From the NCBI RefSeq assembly GCF_000308475.2, contig NZ_BAFT02000023.1:1-64000 (forward strand): a DNA stretch of 64,000 nt. The letters are read 5' to 3'. The notes under the pieces were generated by a model. It did not search any database, was not told the origin of the DNA, and saw only the letters and a list, made by a program, of their open reading frames with translations. This document shows positions 54,619 to 63,111 of this stretch, in pieces; positions within the stretch are counted from its first letter, which is position 1; each line of letters opens with the position of its first letter. The translations under genes and the position numbers were made by a program. The DNA is from Nocardia brasiliensis NBRC 14402 (GTDB lineage: Bacteria > Actinomycetota > Actinomycetes > Mycobacteriales > Mycobacteriaceae).

Positions 54619-55395
54619 CTAGTCGGCCAGTTCCTCGAGCAGCCGCCGGGCCGCTTCCAGTTCGGCCTGCAGCGCTTGCACCTTGGCCTCCTGGGCTTCC
54701 CGCGCGGCATCGAGAATGCCGGCCACCACGTCGGCCACCTCGGGGTGCAGGATCTTGGCGGCCTGCGCCACCGCGGAACTGGGCACCGCGAGACCGCGCA
54801 CCGCGCGCTTCTTGCCGCTGACCACGTCCACGGACCATTCGCCGTCGGCGGTACCGGTCAGCGTGACCGTGACCTCGGGCGTCTTCGCCTTCGGCCGGGC
54901 CGCCGCCTTGGCGGGCTTCGCGCCGGCCGGACTCGGCTTGGGCGCGGGCGCCTTGCTCGCGCCGCTGTCCTGTTCCTCCGATTCCGGCGTGCTCGCAACG
55001 GGTTTCGGGACCACCGGGGGCGGGGTGACGGAACTGGCGGGGGTGGGTGTCGCGGTGCTCGTCAAGGTCGACGGCTGGGTCACGGGTGTTTCCTTCCTGG
55101 TTGTCGACTTCGGCTGGGCGGTGGAAACAGGCGCCGCACCTCGCTGCGGCTTGGTCAACGTCACTTCTGTCGGAGAAAAGGACAGTACATCCTTCGAGCC
55201 GGTGGGCCGGACCTGCAGGAAGTCTCCGTCGGCTGGATCGCCGAGCGCGATCACTTTTCCCGACCGTCCTTCCGGCACGCCCACCGCGGCGGCGGTGAAC
55301 CACACCATGGGCGGCTTGCCGCCGGCGATTTCGGTGGCAATCCGCTGAATCTCGCTGTCCGACAATGGCTTGGGCTTGGTTCTGGTCGACGGCAT
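54619..55395 (-). CDS. DUF6319-like protein with coiled-coil end
   Basis: The 258-aa protein starts with a short helical domain (LSDSEIQRIATEIAGGKPPM) and a beta-type part up to residue 80. A Pro/Thr/Ser/Ala-rich linker of about 90 residues follows, then a compact domain (VTVTLTGTADGEWSVDVVSG) and a coiled coil (EAQEAKVQALQAELEAARRL). This architecture is common in actinobacteria; the DUF number is recalled and should be checked. Function is unknown. It converges on the GGDEF gene. Confidence 0.6.
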   Translation of the reverse strand: MPSTRTKPKPLSDSEIQRIATEIAGGKPPMVWFTAAAVGVPEGRSGKVIALGDPADGDFLQVRPTGSKDVLSFSPTEVTLTKPQRGAAPVSTAQPKSTTRKETPVTQPSTLTSTATPTPASSVTPPPVVPKPVASTPESEEQDSGASKAPAPKPSPAGAKPAKAAARPKAKTPEVTVTLTGTADGEWSVDVVSGKKRAVRGLAVPSSAVAQAAKILHPEVADVVAGILDAAREAQEAKVQALQAELEAARRLLEELAD

Positions 55396-55579
55396 TGATG
55401 ACTCCGAGCAATATTCGTGGATGGCTGCGTGCACAGATGATGCCGCACCGCACCGACAGATTTGCAGGCCACCGGGAAATCGAGGCCGGGAACACGACGC
55501 AGCGCCGGGTCAGCGAACCCGGAGCTACGCCGCGGCGAGCCGGTCGGATCGCCTTACCGCTCAGTGTTTTCGGCGGGCG

Positions 55580-56209
55580 TCAGCTCCGGTCGGGCGGCGC
55601 CTGCAGCGCCGGGAACCAGATATCGGCGAGCACCTCCGCGGCGCGCTCCGCGGACACGTTGATGGTGCCCTGGACGGCCCAGCGGGTGAAGAAGCGTTCG
55701 AGTTGGGCGACAAGCAGTTCCACCCGCAGCCGCGCCTCGTCCGCGCGGTCGGCGGGCCAGCGGGCGAGGTAGGAGGTCATCGCGTTGGGCAGCGCCATGA
55801 TCCCGTCGCGCGCGATCTCGCGGAACTCCGACTCCAGCGCGGTGGCCTCGTCCCAGGCCGGCAGCAGGTCCTTGTGCTCGTGGAACCAGGCGATCGCCCG
55901 GGTCACCCAGGCGACGAACTCGGCCCGCGAACCGGTGTCGAGCACCCGGTCCAGATCCTCGTAGAAATGCAGCGCGCTCGGGGCCGTGCCCTGTTCGGCG
56001 ATCGCGCGCAGCACCTCCTGCTTGGAGTTGAAGTGCAGGTAGAAGGTGGCGCGACTGCAACCGACGGCGGCGGCGATGTCGTCCACCCGCACCGCGGCGT
56101 AGCCCCGCTCGGTGAACAGCTCCTTGGCGCGGGCCAGCAGGCGAGCCCTGGTCTGCTGCTTCTGTTCGTCCCGCAGGTTGCTGCCCGCCGGGCTCGGGTT
56201 GGTGCGCAA
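55580..56209 (-). CDS. TetR-family regulator of the monooxygenase operon
   Basis: The 209-aa protein has the TetR HTH VRVDDIAAAVGCSRATFYLH at about residues 41-60 and a helical effector domain. It is divergent from the flavin monooxygenase operon with a 231-base gap that holds the CTAGAC/GTCTAG repeats at 56295-56330, the likely operator. Start is a TTG at 56209 behind GGGGTAG; no ATG is nearby in frame. Confidence 0.88.
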   Translation of the reverse strand: MRTNPSPAGSNLRDEQKQQTRARLLARAKELFTERGYAAVRVDDIAAAVGCSRATFYLHFNSKQEVLRAIAEQGTAPSALHFYEDLDRVLDTGSRAEFVAWVTRAIAWFHEHKDLLPAWDEATALESEFREIARDGIMALPNAMTSYLARWPADRADEARLRVELLVAQLERFFTRWAVQGTINVSAERAAEVLADIWFPALQAPPDRS

Positions 56210-56294
56210 CGGCTACCCCATGTCGGTCGAATGCTGTGCTGACGTGCGTCTTTCGCTGCTCGAGTGTACTGAAGAGAAAGTTCACCGCGTCTCA

Positions 56295-56330
56295 CTAGAC
56301 AATACGTCATTCACTAGACGCAATGTCTAG
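56295..56330. promoter_or_regulatory. Inverted-repeat operator of the monooxygenase operon
   Basis: CTAGAC-GCAAT-GTCTAG (56314-56330) is a perfect 6-bp-arm repeat; a third half-site CTAGAC lies at 56295-56300 and the flanks CACTAGAC repeat. It lies about 110 bases before the operon start and 85 before the TetR gene start. Confidence 0.65.
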
Positions 56331-56440
56331 CGAGTGTTACCTTGTTGCCTACGTCACTCCGGTCGCCACGGCGCCGGACGGTTCCGCCGCCGCGGCGCCA
56401 CCGCAGGTGGGTGACGTCCCGCTCAGCACGAGGACACTGA

Positions 56441-57808
56441 ATGACTCCAACCGAACTCCCCCGCGTCGGCGTGATCGGTGCGGGCCCGTCCGGGATCACC
56501 GCCGCCAAACGATTGCAGGACCACGGCATCCCGTTCGATTGCTTCGAAGCCTCCGACGAGGTCGGCGGCAATTGGTATTTCAAGAACCCGAACGGCATGT
56601 CGGCGTGTTATCAATCGCTGCACATAGATACGAGCAAATTCCGGCTCGCCTTCGAGGATTTCCCGGTGCCCGCGAATTGGCCGGACTTTCCGCACCATTC
56701 GCAGTTGTTCCAGTACTTCAAGGACTACGTCGATCATTTCGGGTTGCGCGAGAAGATACTTTTCGACACCGTGGTGACCGCCGCCGAACGGGCGCCCGAC
56801 GGCAGCTGGCTGGTGACGAGCAATGACGGCCACACCCGCCGCTACGACGCGTTGATCGTGTGCAACGGGCACCACTGGGATCCGAATCTGCCCGACTATC
56901 CCGGGGAATTCGACGGCGTGCTGCTGCACAGCCACGCCTACAACGACCCGTTCGATCCGGTGGACATGCGCGGCAAGCGGGTCGTGGTCGTCGGAATGGG
57001 CAACTCCGGACTCGATATCGCCTCGGAGCTGTCCCAGCGCTTCCTCGCCGCGAAACTCACCGTTTCGGCCCGGCGCGGGGTCTGGGTACTGCCGAAGTAC
57101 GTGCACGGCAAGGTCGGCGACAAACAGTCGGTGCCGAGCTGGATTCCGCGCACGGTGTCGCTGCGGCTCAAGCAGCGGTTCGTCCGGAAGTTCCGGGGCG
57201 ACATGGAGTTCTACGGTCTGCCCAAACCGGACCATCGCCCGTTCGAGGCGCATCCCTCGGCCAGCGAGGAGTTCCTGCACCGGGCCGGTTGCGGCGATAT
57301 CGCCTTCAAGCCGGCCATCACCGCGCTGGAAGGTCCGCGGGTGCGTTTCGCCGACGGCAGCACCGAGGAGGTGGACGTGATCGTCTGCGCCACCGGCTAT
57401 CGGATCAACTTCCCGTTCTTCGCCGACCCGGACCTGTTGCCGGACGCCCGAAATCGGTTCCCGCTGTTCCAGCACATGATGAAACCCGGTGTGCCCGACC
57501 TGTTCTTCCTCGGGCTGGCCCAACCGCTGCCCACGCTGGTGAACTTCGCCGAGCAGCAGAGCAAGTTCGTCGCCGCCTACCTCACCGGCAACTATCTGCC
57601 GCCCTCGGTGCCGGAGATGAACGCGGCGATGCGCGCGGCCGAGGCCGCCCGGGCCGGCCGCTACTACGACTCGCCCAGGCACACCATCCAGGTGGAGTTC
57701 GAACCGTACGTGCGCGCGATGCGGCGGGAAATGGCCGAGGGCGCGAAACGCGCTGCCGCGGCGGGCAACCCGCTGCCGGTGCCGGCCCGAGCGCTGGAGG
57801 GCGCGTGA
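56441..57808 (+). CDS. Flavin-containing monooxygenase (BVMO/FMO type)
   Basis: The 455-aa enzyme has the FAD fingerprint VGVIGAGPSGITAAKRL, the FMO/BVMO motif FDGVLLHSHAYND (FxGxxxHxxxY) and the NADPH fingerprint VVGMGNSGLDIASEL. FMOs oxidise N, S or carbonyl carbon; beside an esterase and an alcohol dehydrogenase, Baeyer-Villiger oxidation is plausible. In M. tuberculosis a similar enzyme (MymA) heads an operon with lipase, adhD and fadD13. It starts the five-gene operon and overlaps the next gene by four bases. Confidence 0.9.
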   Translation: MTPTELPRVGVIGAGPSGITAAKRLQDHGIPFDCFEASDEVGGNWYFKNPNGMSACYQSLHIDTSKFRLAFEDFPVPANWPDFPHHSQLFQYFKDYVDHFGLREKILFDTVVTAAERAPDGSWLVTSNDGHTRRYDALIVCNGHHWDPNLPDYPGEFDGVLLHSHAYNDPFDPVDMRGKRVVVVGMGNSGLDIASELSQRFLAAKLTVSARRGVWVLPKYVHGKVGDKQSVPSWIPRTVSLRLKQRFVRKFRGDMEFYGLPKPDHRPFEAHPSASEEFLHRAGCGDIAFKPAITALEGPRVRFADGSTEEVDVIVCATGYRINFPFFADPDLLPDARNRFPLFQHMMKPGVPDLFFLGLAQPLPTLVNFAEQQSKFVAAYLTGNYLPPSVPEMNAAMRAAEAARAGRYYDSPRHTIQVEFEPYVRAMRREMAEGAKRAAAAGNPLPVPARALEGA

Positions 57809-58974
57809 CCGGCGCGCCGCGGACGGCGGGTTACTGCGCGGACCGGTTCGCGGATGTGCGCACGGAATTGGAGAACCACCTGGCCGCCGGCGAAGAACTC
57901 GGCGCAGCCGTCTGCGTCATGGTGGACGGCGTCGCGGAGGTCGATCTGTGGGGCGGCTACCGCGATGTCGAGCGCACCCGGCCGTGGACGGCGGACACCC
58001 TGGTCAACGTGTTCTCGATCAGCAAGACGATGACCGCGCTCAGCGCACTGCTGCTGGTCGACCGTGGCGAGCTCGACGTGCACCAGCGGGTGGCACACTA
58101 CTGGCCCGAATTCGCCGCGAACGGCAAGGGCGACATCGAGATTCGGCACCTGCTCGGTCACACCTCCGGCGTCTCGGGCTGGGCGCCGCCGATCGAGTTG
58201 CGCGATATCTACGACGCCGAGTCCGCCTGCGCTCGCCTCGCCGCCCAGCCGCCGTGGTGGGAGCCGGGCACGGCCTCGGGCTATCACGCGCTGAACTACG
58301 GGCACCTGATCGGCGAGGTGGTGCGCCGCGTGACCGGACAGACGCTGGGCCGATTCTTCGCCGCCGAACTCGCCGAGCCGCTCGGCGCGGACTTCCACAT
58401 CGGCACGCCCGCAACACATCACGACCGCATCGCGCCCCTCGTACCGCCGCCACAGCTCGAGTTCGACCTGGCCGCACTGGATCAGGACAGCGTGCTGGTC
58501 AAAACGCTCACCAGCCCGCTGCTCGACCTCGCCGAGACCGCGAGCGCCGGGTGGCGCGAGGCGGAGATCGGCGCGGTGAACGGGCACGGCAACGCCCGCT
58601 CGGTGGCACGGGTGCAATCGCTGGTGTCCTGCGGCGGCCTGCTCGACGGCCGGCGCTTCCTGTCGGAGCGGACCGTCGAGCTGATCTTCGACCAGCAGTC
58701 CGACGGAATCGATCTGGCGCTGCTGGTGCCGTTGCGCTTCGGCCTCGGCTACGGGCTGCCGCAGGCGCAGACCGCGCCCGCGGTACCGGACGGCCGGGTG
58801 TGCTGGTGGGCGGGTTACGGCGGCGCGATGGTGGTGAACGACCTGGACCGGCGCATCACCGTCGCGTACACCATGAACAAGATGGCGCCCGGCCTGATCG
58901 GTTCCCCGCGCGCCGACGCCTACCTGCGTGCGGTGTTCAACGCGGTGCGAGCCGAGCAAGGCGCGTCGGCATGA
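57805..58974 (+). CDS. Serine beta-lactamase-fold esterase
   Basis: The 389-aa protein has the class C beta-lactamase/EstB fold: FSISKTMTALSALLLVD with the SxxK nucleophile/base pair, HALNYGHLIGEV with the Tyr of the YxN motif, and WWAGYGGAMVVNDLD near the end as third motif. Most relatives hydrolyse short-chain esters. Its GTG overlaps the monooxygenase stop (GTGA) and its stop overlaps the dehydrogenase start (ATGA). It could cleave an ester made by the monooxygenase. Confidence 0.88.
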   Translation: MTGAPRTAGYCADRFADVRTELENHLAAGEELGAAVCVMVDGVAEVDLWGGYRDVERTRPWTADTLVNVFSISKTMTALSALLLVDRGELDVHQRVAHYWPEFAANGKGDIEIRHLLGHTSGVSGWAPPIELRDIYDAESACARLAAQPPWWEPGTASGYHALNYGHLIGEVVRRVTGQTLGRFFAAELAEPLGADFHIGTPATHHDRIAPLVPPPQLEFDLAALDQDSVLVKTLTSPLLDLAETASAGWREAEIGAVNGHGNARSVARVQSLVSCGGLLDGRRFLSERTVELIFDQQSDGIDLALLVPLRFGLGYGLPQAQTAPAVPDGRVCWWAGYGGAMVVNDLDRRITVAYTMNKMAPGLIGSPRADAYLRAVFNAVRAEQGASA

Positions 58975-60014
58975 TGCGCGCCTTGCAGCTCACCGATCCC
59001 GGCGTGCTCGAGCTGCGCGAGGTGCCGGTCCCCGAGATCGGGCCGGGCGAGCTGCTGCTGCGCGTCGGCGCGGCCGGGATCTGCCATTCCGATCTGCATG
59101 TGCTGCACCTGCCGTTCCGGCTGCGCGAGCAGGCGCTGACACTCGGACACGAGGTCGCGGGGACCATCGAGACGGTCGGCGAGGCGGTCGAGGGCCGCAG
59201 CGCCGGTGAACGCGGCGTCGTCTACCTGTGCTGGTCGTGCGGCCGGTGCCGGGAGTGCGTGTCCGGCAACGAGAACGTCTGCCTGGCCGCGGGCCGCAGC
59301 GCGATGCCGCCGTGCCCCGGGCTCGGCCCGGACGGCGGCATGGCCGAGTACCTCCGTATGCCGGCCGACGCGTTCGTGCCGATCGGCGATCTCGATTTCC
59401 GGCAGGCCGCTCCGCTCGCGGATGCGGCGCTGACCAGCTACCACGCGATTCGCGGTGCGCGCGAGCACCTGCGGCCGGGTTCGGTGGCGGTGGTGATCGG
59501 CGTCGGCGGGCTGGGGCATGCGGCGGTGCAGATCCTCGCCGCGACCAGCGCGACCGAAGTGCTCGCGGTCGACGTCGCCGAGGACAAGCTGGAATTGGCG
59601 ACGCGCGGCGGCGCGGCCGCGGGTCTGCGCGCCGGCCCGGGCACGGCGCAGCAGATCCTCGACCGCACCGACGGCCGCGGCGCCGACGCGGTATTCGACT
59701 TCGTCGGCAGCGACCAGACCTGCGCGCTCGCCGTCGCCACGGTCGCGCCGAACGGCGCCTACCGGATGATCGGCCTCGGCGGCGGCACGCCGGAGATCAC
59801 CGCGGCGCCCGCGGGCGGCCCGGGCTGGCCGTGGGGTGCTTCGATCCGAAAGTCCTACGGCGGCACCAAATCCGATCTGATCGAGTCCGTCGCGCTGGCT
59901 CGTTCGGGCAAGCTCGAGATCGCGGTCGAGCAGTACGCACTGGTCGACGGGCGCGCGGCGCTCGACCGGCTCGAGCGTGGGCTGGTCACCGGTCGCGCGG
60001 TAGTGGTTCCATGA
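58971..60014 (+). CDS. Zinc-dependent alcohol dehydrogenase
   Basis: The 347-aa medium-chain dehydrogenase shows the catalytic zinc ligands in AGICHSDLH and LGHEVAGTIETVG, the structural zinc loop CWSCGRCRECVSGNENVC and the coenzyme fingerprint VIGVGGLGHAAVQI. It would oxidise the alcohol released by the esterase. It overlaps the upstream esterase gene by four bases and is followed 17 bases later by the CoA ligase gene. Confidence 0.92.
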   Translation: MMRALQLTDPGVLELREVPVPEIGPGELLLRVGAAGICHSDLHVLHLPFRLREQALTLGHEVAGTIETVGEAVEGRSAGERGVVYLCWSCGRCRECVSGNENVCLAAGRSAMPPCPGLGPDGGMAEYLRMPADAFVPIGDLDFRQAAPLADAALTSYHAIRGAREHLRPGSVAVVIGVGGLGHAAVQILAATSATEVLAVDVAEDKLELATRGGAAAGLRAGPGTAQQILDRTDGRGADAVFDFVGSDQTCALAVATVAPNGAYRMIGLGGGTPEITAAPAGGPGWPWGASIRKSYGGTKSDLIESVALARSGKLEIAVEQYALVDGRAALDRLERGLVTGRAVVVP

Positions 60015-60031
60015 ATGAGGGAGTGCGGTAG

Positions 60032-61681
60032 ATGACGAAGCCGTTCGATGCACAGGCGTTCGCCGCGGCGGCCGTGGCCCGCTTGACCGGTCCGGGTGGC
60101 CGTTTCGAGATGGCGGTCGAGGAGGTGCTCGGTGCGCCGATGCCGGTGCTGCGCAACCGAGCCCGCTCGCTGGGCGAGGTCCTGGCCACCGCGGCGGACT
60201 GGGGCGCGCGCGACTACCTGGTGACCGAGGACCGCCGGATCTCGTTCACCGAGCACGCGGCCGCGGTCGGCGCGCTGGCCGCGGCGCTGCGGGATCGGTA
60301 CGGCCTCGGCCGGGGCGACCGCATCGGCATCCTGGCCGCCAACACCCCGGAATGGGTCTGCGCGTTCTGGGCGGCGCAGCAGCTCGGCGCGATCGCGGTG
60401 GGCTACAACGCGTGGTGGACGCCGCGGGAGATCGCCTACGGCGTCGAGCACACCTCGCCCGCCGTGCTCATCGTCGACGCGAAACGCGCGGCCCTGGTCG
60501 CGGAACTGGATATCCGGGTGCCCGTGCTCACCATGGAACACGACCTGCCCGCGTTGCTCGCCGAATACAGTGGTGCGACACCGGCACTCGCACCGATGGA
60601 CGAGGACGACCCGGCCGTCGTCCTCTACACCAGCGGCACGAGCGGGCGGCCGAAAGGCGCGGTGCACTCGCATCGAAACCTGGTGGCGGTCATCGGCTAT
60701 CACCAGTTCAACGACGCGCTCGCGGCCGAGTTCGCGGGCGCGGGTGCGGTACCGAGCGGCCGCAGGTTTCTGCTCACCTCGCCGCTGTTCCACATCGCCA
60801 GCCTGCACAACCTCGTGGTGCCCCGGCTGGTGACCGGTGACACCGCGGTGCTCTATCAGGGCGGCTTCGACGCCGACCGGGTGCTGCGGCTCATCGAACG
60901 CGAACGCGTCACCAACTGGGGCGCCATGCCGACCATGGCGACCCGGCTGCTCGAACGCGACCTGTCCGGGTACGACCTGTCCTCGCTGGTGTCCTTCTCG
61001 CTGAACTCCGCGCCGTCCTCGGCGGCACTGCAACATCAACTGCGCGAACGGCTTCCGGTCGCGCGGACCGCGCTGGTCACCAGTTACGGGCTCACCGAGT
61101 CCAGCACGGCGGCCACCATCGCCACCCCGGCCGAACTCGCCGCGTTCCCGGATACCGTGGGCCGCCCCGTGATCGGGGCCGAGGTGCAGATCCGCGACAG
61201 TGCCGGACAGGCCGTGCCGGACGGCGTCGAGGGTGAGATCTGCGTGCGCAGCCCGTATGTGATGCTCGGGTACTGGAACGACGACGCGGCCACCGCGGCG
61301 GCGATCACCGCCGACCGCTGGCTGCGCACCGGCGACATCGGTGTGCTCGCCGACGGCCGGCTCCGATTGTCCGGGCGGCGTTCGGATCTCATTCTGCGCG
61401 GCGGCGAGAACGTCTATCCCGTCGAGATCGAACAGTGCCTCGACGAGCATCCCGCGGTCCGCGAGTGCGCCGTCGTCGGCATCCCCGACCCGGATCTCGG
61501 CCAGCAGGTCGCCGCCGTTGTCGTGCTCGAAAACCCCGCGGCGACAACCGAAGCGGAGTTGCGCGCGTTCGCCGCGGAACGGCTCGCCTACTACAAGGTG
61601 CCCGCGCGCTGGCGCCTCACCACCACCGAGCTGCCGCGCAACGCCACCGGCAAAGTGGTGCGCACGGGGATCGAGGTCTGA
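60032..61681 (+). CDS. Acyl-CoA synthetase (adenylate-forming)
   Basis: The 549-aa enzyme has [20 protein letters not shown] (P-loop), [28 protein letters not shown] and the C-terminal [12 protein letters not shown] with the catalytic Lys. It activates a carboxylic acid with ATP and CoA and matches FadD13-type position in mymA-like operons. Start is ATG 60032 behind GGGAGTGCGG. Confidence 0.92.
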   Translation: MTKPFDAQAFAAAAVARLTGPGGRFEMAVEEVLGAPMPVLRNRARSLGEVLATAADWGARDYLVTEDRRISFTEHAAAVGALAAALRDRYGLGRGDRIGILAANTPEWVCAFWAAQQLGAIAVGYNAWWTPREIAYGVEHTSPAVLIVDAKRAALVAELDIRVPVLTMEHDLPALLAEYSGATPALAPMDEDDPAVVLYTSGTSGRPKGAVHSHRNLVAVIGYHQFNDALAAEFAGAGAVPSGRRFLLTSPLFHIASLHNLVVPRLVTGDTAVLYQGGFDADRVLRLIERERVTNWGAMPTMATRLLERDLSGYDLSSLVSFSLNSAPSSAALQHQLRERLPVARTALVTSYGLTESSTAATIATPAELAAFPDTVGRPVIGAEVQIRDSAGQAVPDGVEGEICVRSPYVMLGYWNDDAATAAAITADRWLRTGDIGVLADGRLRLSGRRSDLILRGGENVYPVEIEQCLDEHPAVRECAVVGIPDPDLGQQVAAVVVLENPAATTEAELRAFAAERLAYYKVPARWRLTTTELPRNATGKVVRTGIEV

Positions 61682-61756
61682 CGGACACGGTTGACAGCAC
61701 CGTAAAATTGCGACGGAAGGGTGACTTGGTTGCCCGGCCGCTCGTGAGGAGTCGAC

Positions 61757-62614
61757 GTGGACGTTTTCGAGCATCAGGGCAGGGCTGTGGCCTACGACCG
61801 GGTGGGCAGCGGGACGCCGGTCGTCTTCCTGCACAACGCGGGCACCCAGCGCCACATCTGGGACGATCAGGTGGCGGCGCTGCGCGACGACCACGAGGTG
61901 TTCGCGATCGACCTGCCCGGCTACGGGCAATCCGAGCAGCCCGCCGCGGGTTATCGCCTCGCCGACTACGTGCGGATGCTCGGCGCCTTCCTCGACGCGC
62001 ACCGGCTCGCGAGCGTGACGCTCGTCGGCAATTGCCTCGGCAGCGCCACCGCCCTGCGCTACGCGATGGACCGCCCGGCACGAGTGCGCGCGCTCGTGCT
62101 GATCAACCCGCTCACCTGGGACACCGTCCGTTCCGGTCAGTCGGCGGGCCTGGCCTGGGCGGACGCGCGGCTCCCGCTCGGCCCGCTGGCCCGCAGGCTG
62201 GCGTTGCCCGGCCCCGCGGTGTCGCTGATCATCGGCAACCAGCTCGGCGCCCGCGGCCGGGCTCAACAGCTGCAGAACTCGCCGCGGCTACGCGCGCACT
62301 GGTCCGATCGCGGCCGCCTGCAGGCCCTGCACGGCTTGGTGCAGGACTTCCCCGCCTTCGCGGCCTTCGACGAATTCACCCCGCCCGCCGCCTTCCCGCC
62401 GATCTGCACGATTTGGGGCAAGCAGAACCGCATCCTGTCGGCCCGCGCCGGTGCCCGGCTCAGCCGCACGCTGCGGGCGCATACCGCGGTGGAATTGCCC
62501 GATTGCGGTCACTTACCGATGGTGGAGGACCCGGCCGGCGTCAGCGCGATCATCACCGATTTCCTTGCGACCTCGCATCGAGCCCCGGTCCCCAAGGCCG
62601 CGGGTGGTCTCTGA
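61757..62614 (+). CDS. Alpha/beta hydrolase with Cys at the nucleophile elbow
   Basis: The 285-aa protein has the hydrolase core (GTPVVFLHNAGTQRHIWDDQ) and a late CGHLPMVEDPAGV with the catalytic His. The nucleophile elbow reads VGNCLGSATALRY, so Cys stands where most relatives have Ser. Cys-nucleophile members include dienelactone hydrolase. GAGGAG precedes the GTG start. It ends the operon begun by the monooxygenase. Confidence 0.85.
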   Translation: MDVFEHQGRAVAYDRVGSGTPVVFLHNAGTQRHIWDDQVAALRDDHEVFAIDLPGYGQSEQPAAGYRLADYVRMLGAFLDAHRLASVTLVGNCLGSATALRYAMDRPARVRALVLINPLTWDTVRSGQSAGLAWADARLPLGPLARRLALPGPAVSLIIGNQLGARGRAQQLQNSPRLRAHWSDRGRLQALHGLVQDFPAFAAFDEFTPPAAFPPICTIWGKQNRILSARAGARLSRTLRAHTAVELPDCGHLPMVEDPAGVSAIITDFLATSHRAPVPKAAGGL

Positions 62615-62623
62615 GTCCGCGAC

Positions 62624-62908
62624 TCAGAGCGGCGCCGAGGTCGGGTACAGCTCGGCGAAGCTGTCCGAGCGCACACCGCAACCGGCGCACTCGAATTCGA
62701 TGCCGAGGGCGAGCATCCAGGTGATCCGGGTGTGACAGGTATCGCACATGAAGTCCACCCCCTCGGGATGGCAGCACGGGCGTTTGCGGATGAACCACTC
62801 GGCTCGATGCCGGCAGGGGACGGTGTCGAAGCGGAGGGTGCAGGCCGGTGCGGCGGGGAGTTGAGCGACGATCGCCTCGAAAGTCGTTGGGACCGTTTCG
62901 GAGTTCAT
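62624..62908 (-). CDS. Small Cys-rich zinc-binding protein
   Basis: The 94-aa protein contains seven Cys and several His in PCRHRAEWFIRKRPCCHPEG, FMCDTCHTRI and FECAGCG. CxxC pairs in the last two indicate a zinc-ribbon-like fold. No known family is assigned. GGAAGG precedes the ATG. It converges on the hydrolase gene, nine bases apart. Confidence 0.65.
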   Translation of the reverse strand: MNSETVPTTFEAIVAQLPAAPACTLRFDTVPCRHRAEWFIRKRPCCHPEGVDFMCDTCHTRITWMLALGIEFECAGCGVRSDSFAELYPTSAPL

Positions 62909-63111
62909 CGGTGGTACCTTCCGGCAGGGCAGAGCGGGAGACCGCGGTGGGTCGGTGCGTACCCACACCAGGCAGATCGTTTGCTCAATAATTGCCGTTA
63001 CTCGGTGTAGATTCGACGTCCGATACGTCCGCTACTGCCCGTTCCACCGGGTTTGATGAGACACCTTCCGGGAACCCGGTCGAATAGAGCCGTCGAGGAA
63101 AGGGATCCGTC

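Noticed and set aside
59855..62266. An 803-codon open frame on the - strand
   Set aside because: It is antisense to the acyl-CoA synthetase and hydrolase genes and shows only shadow composition.
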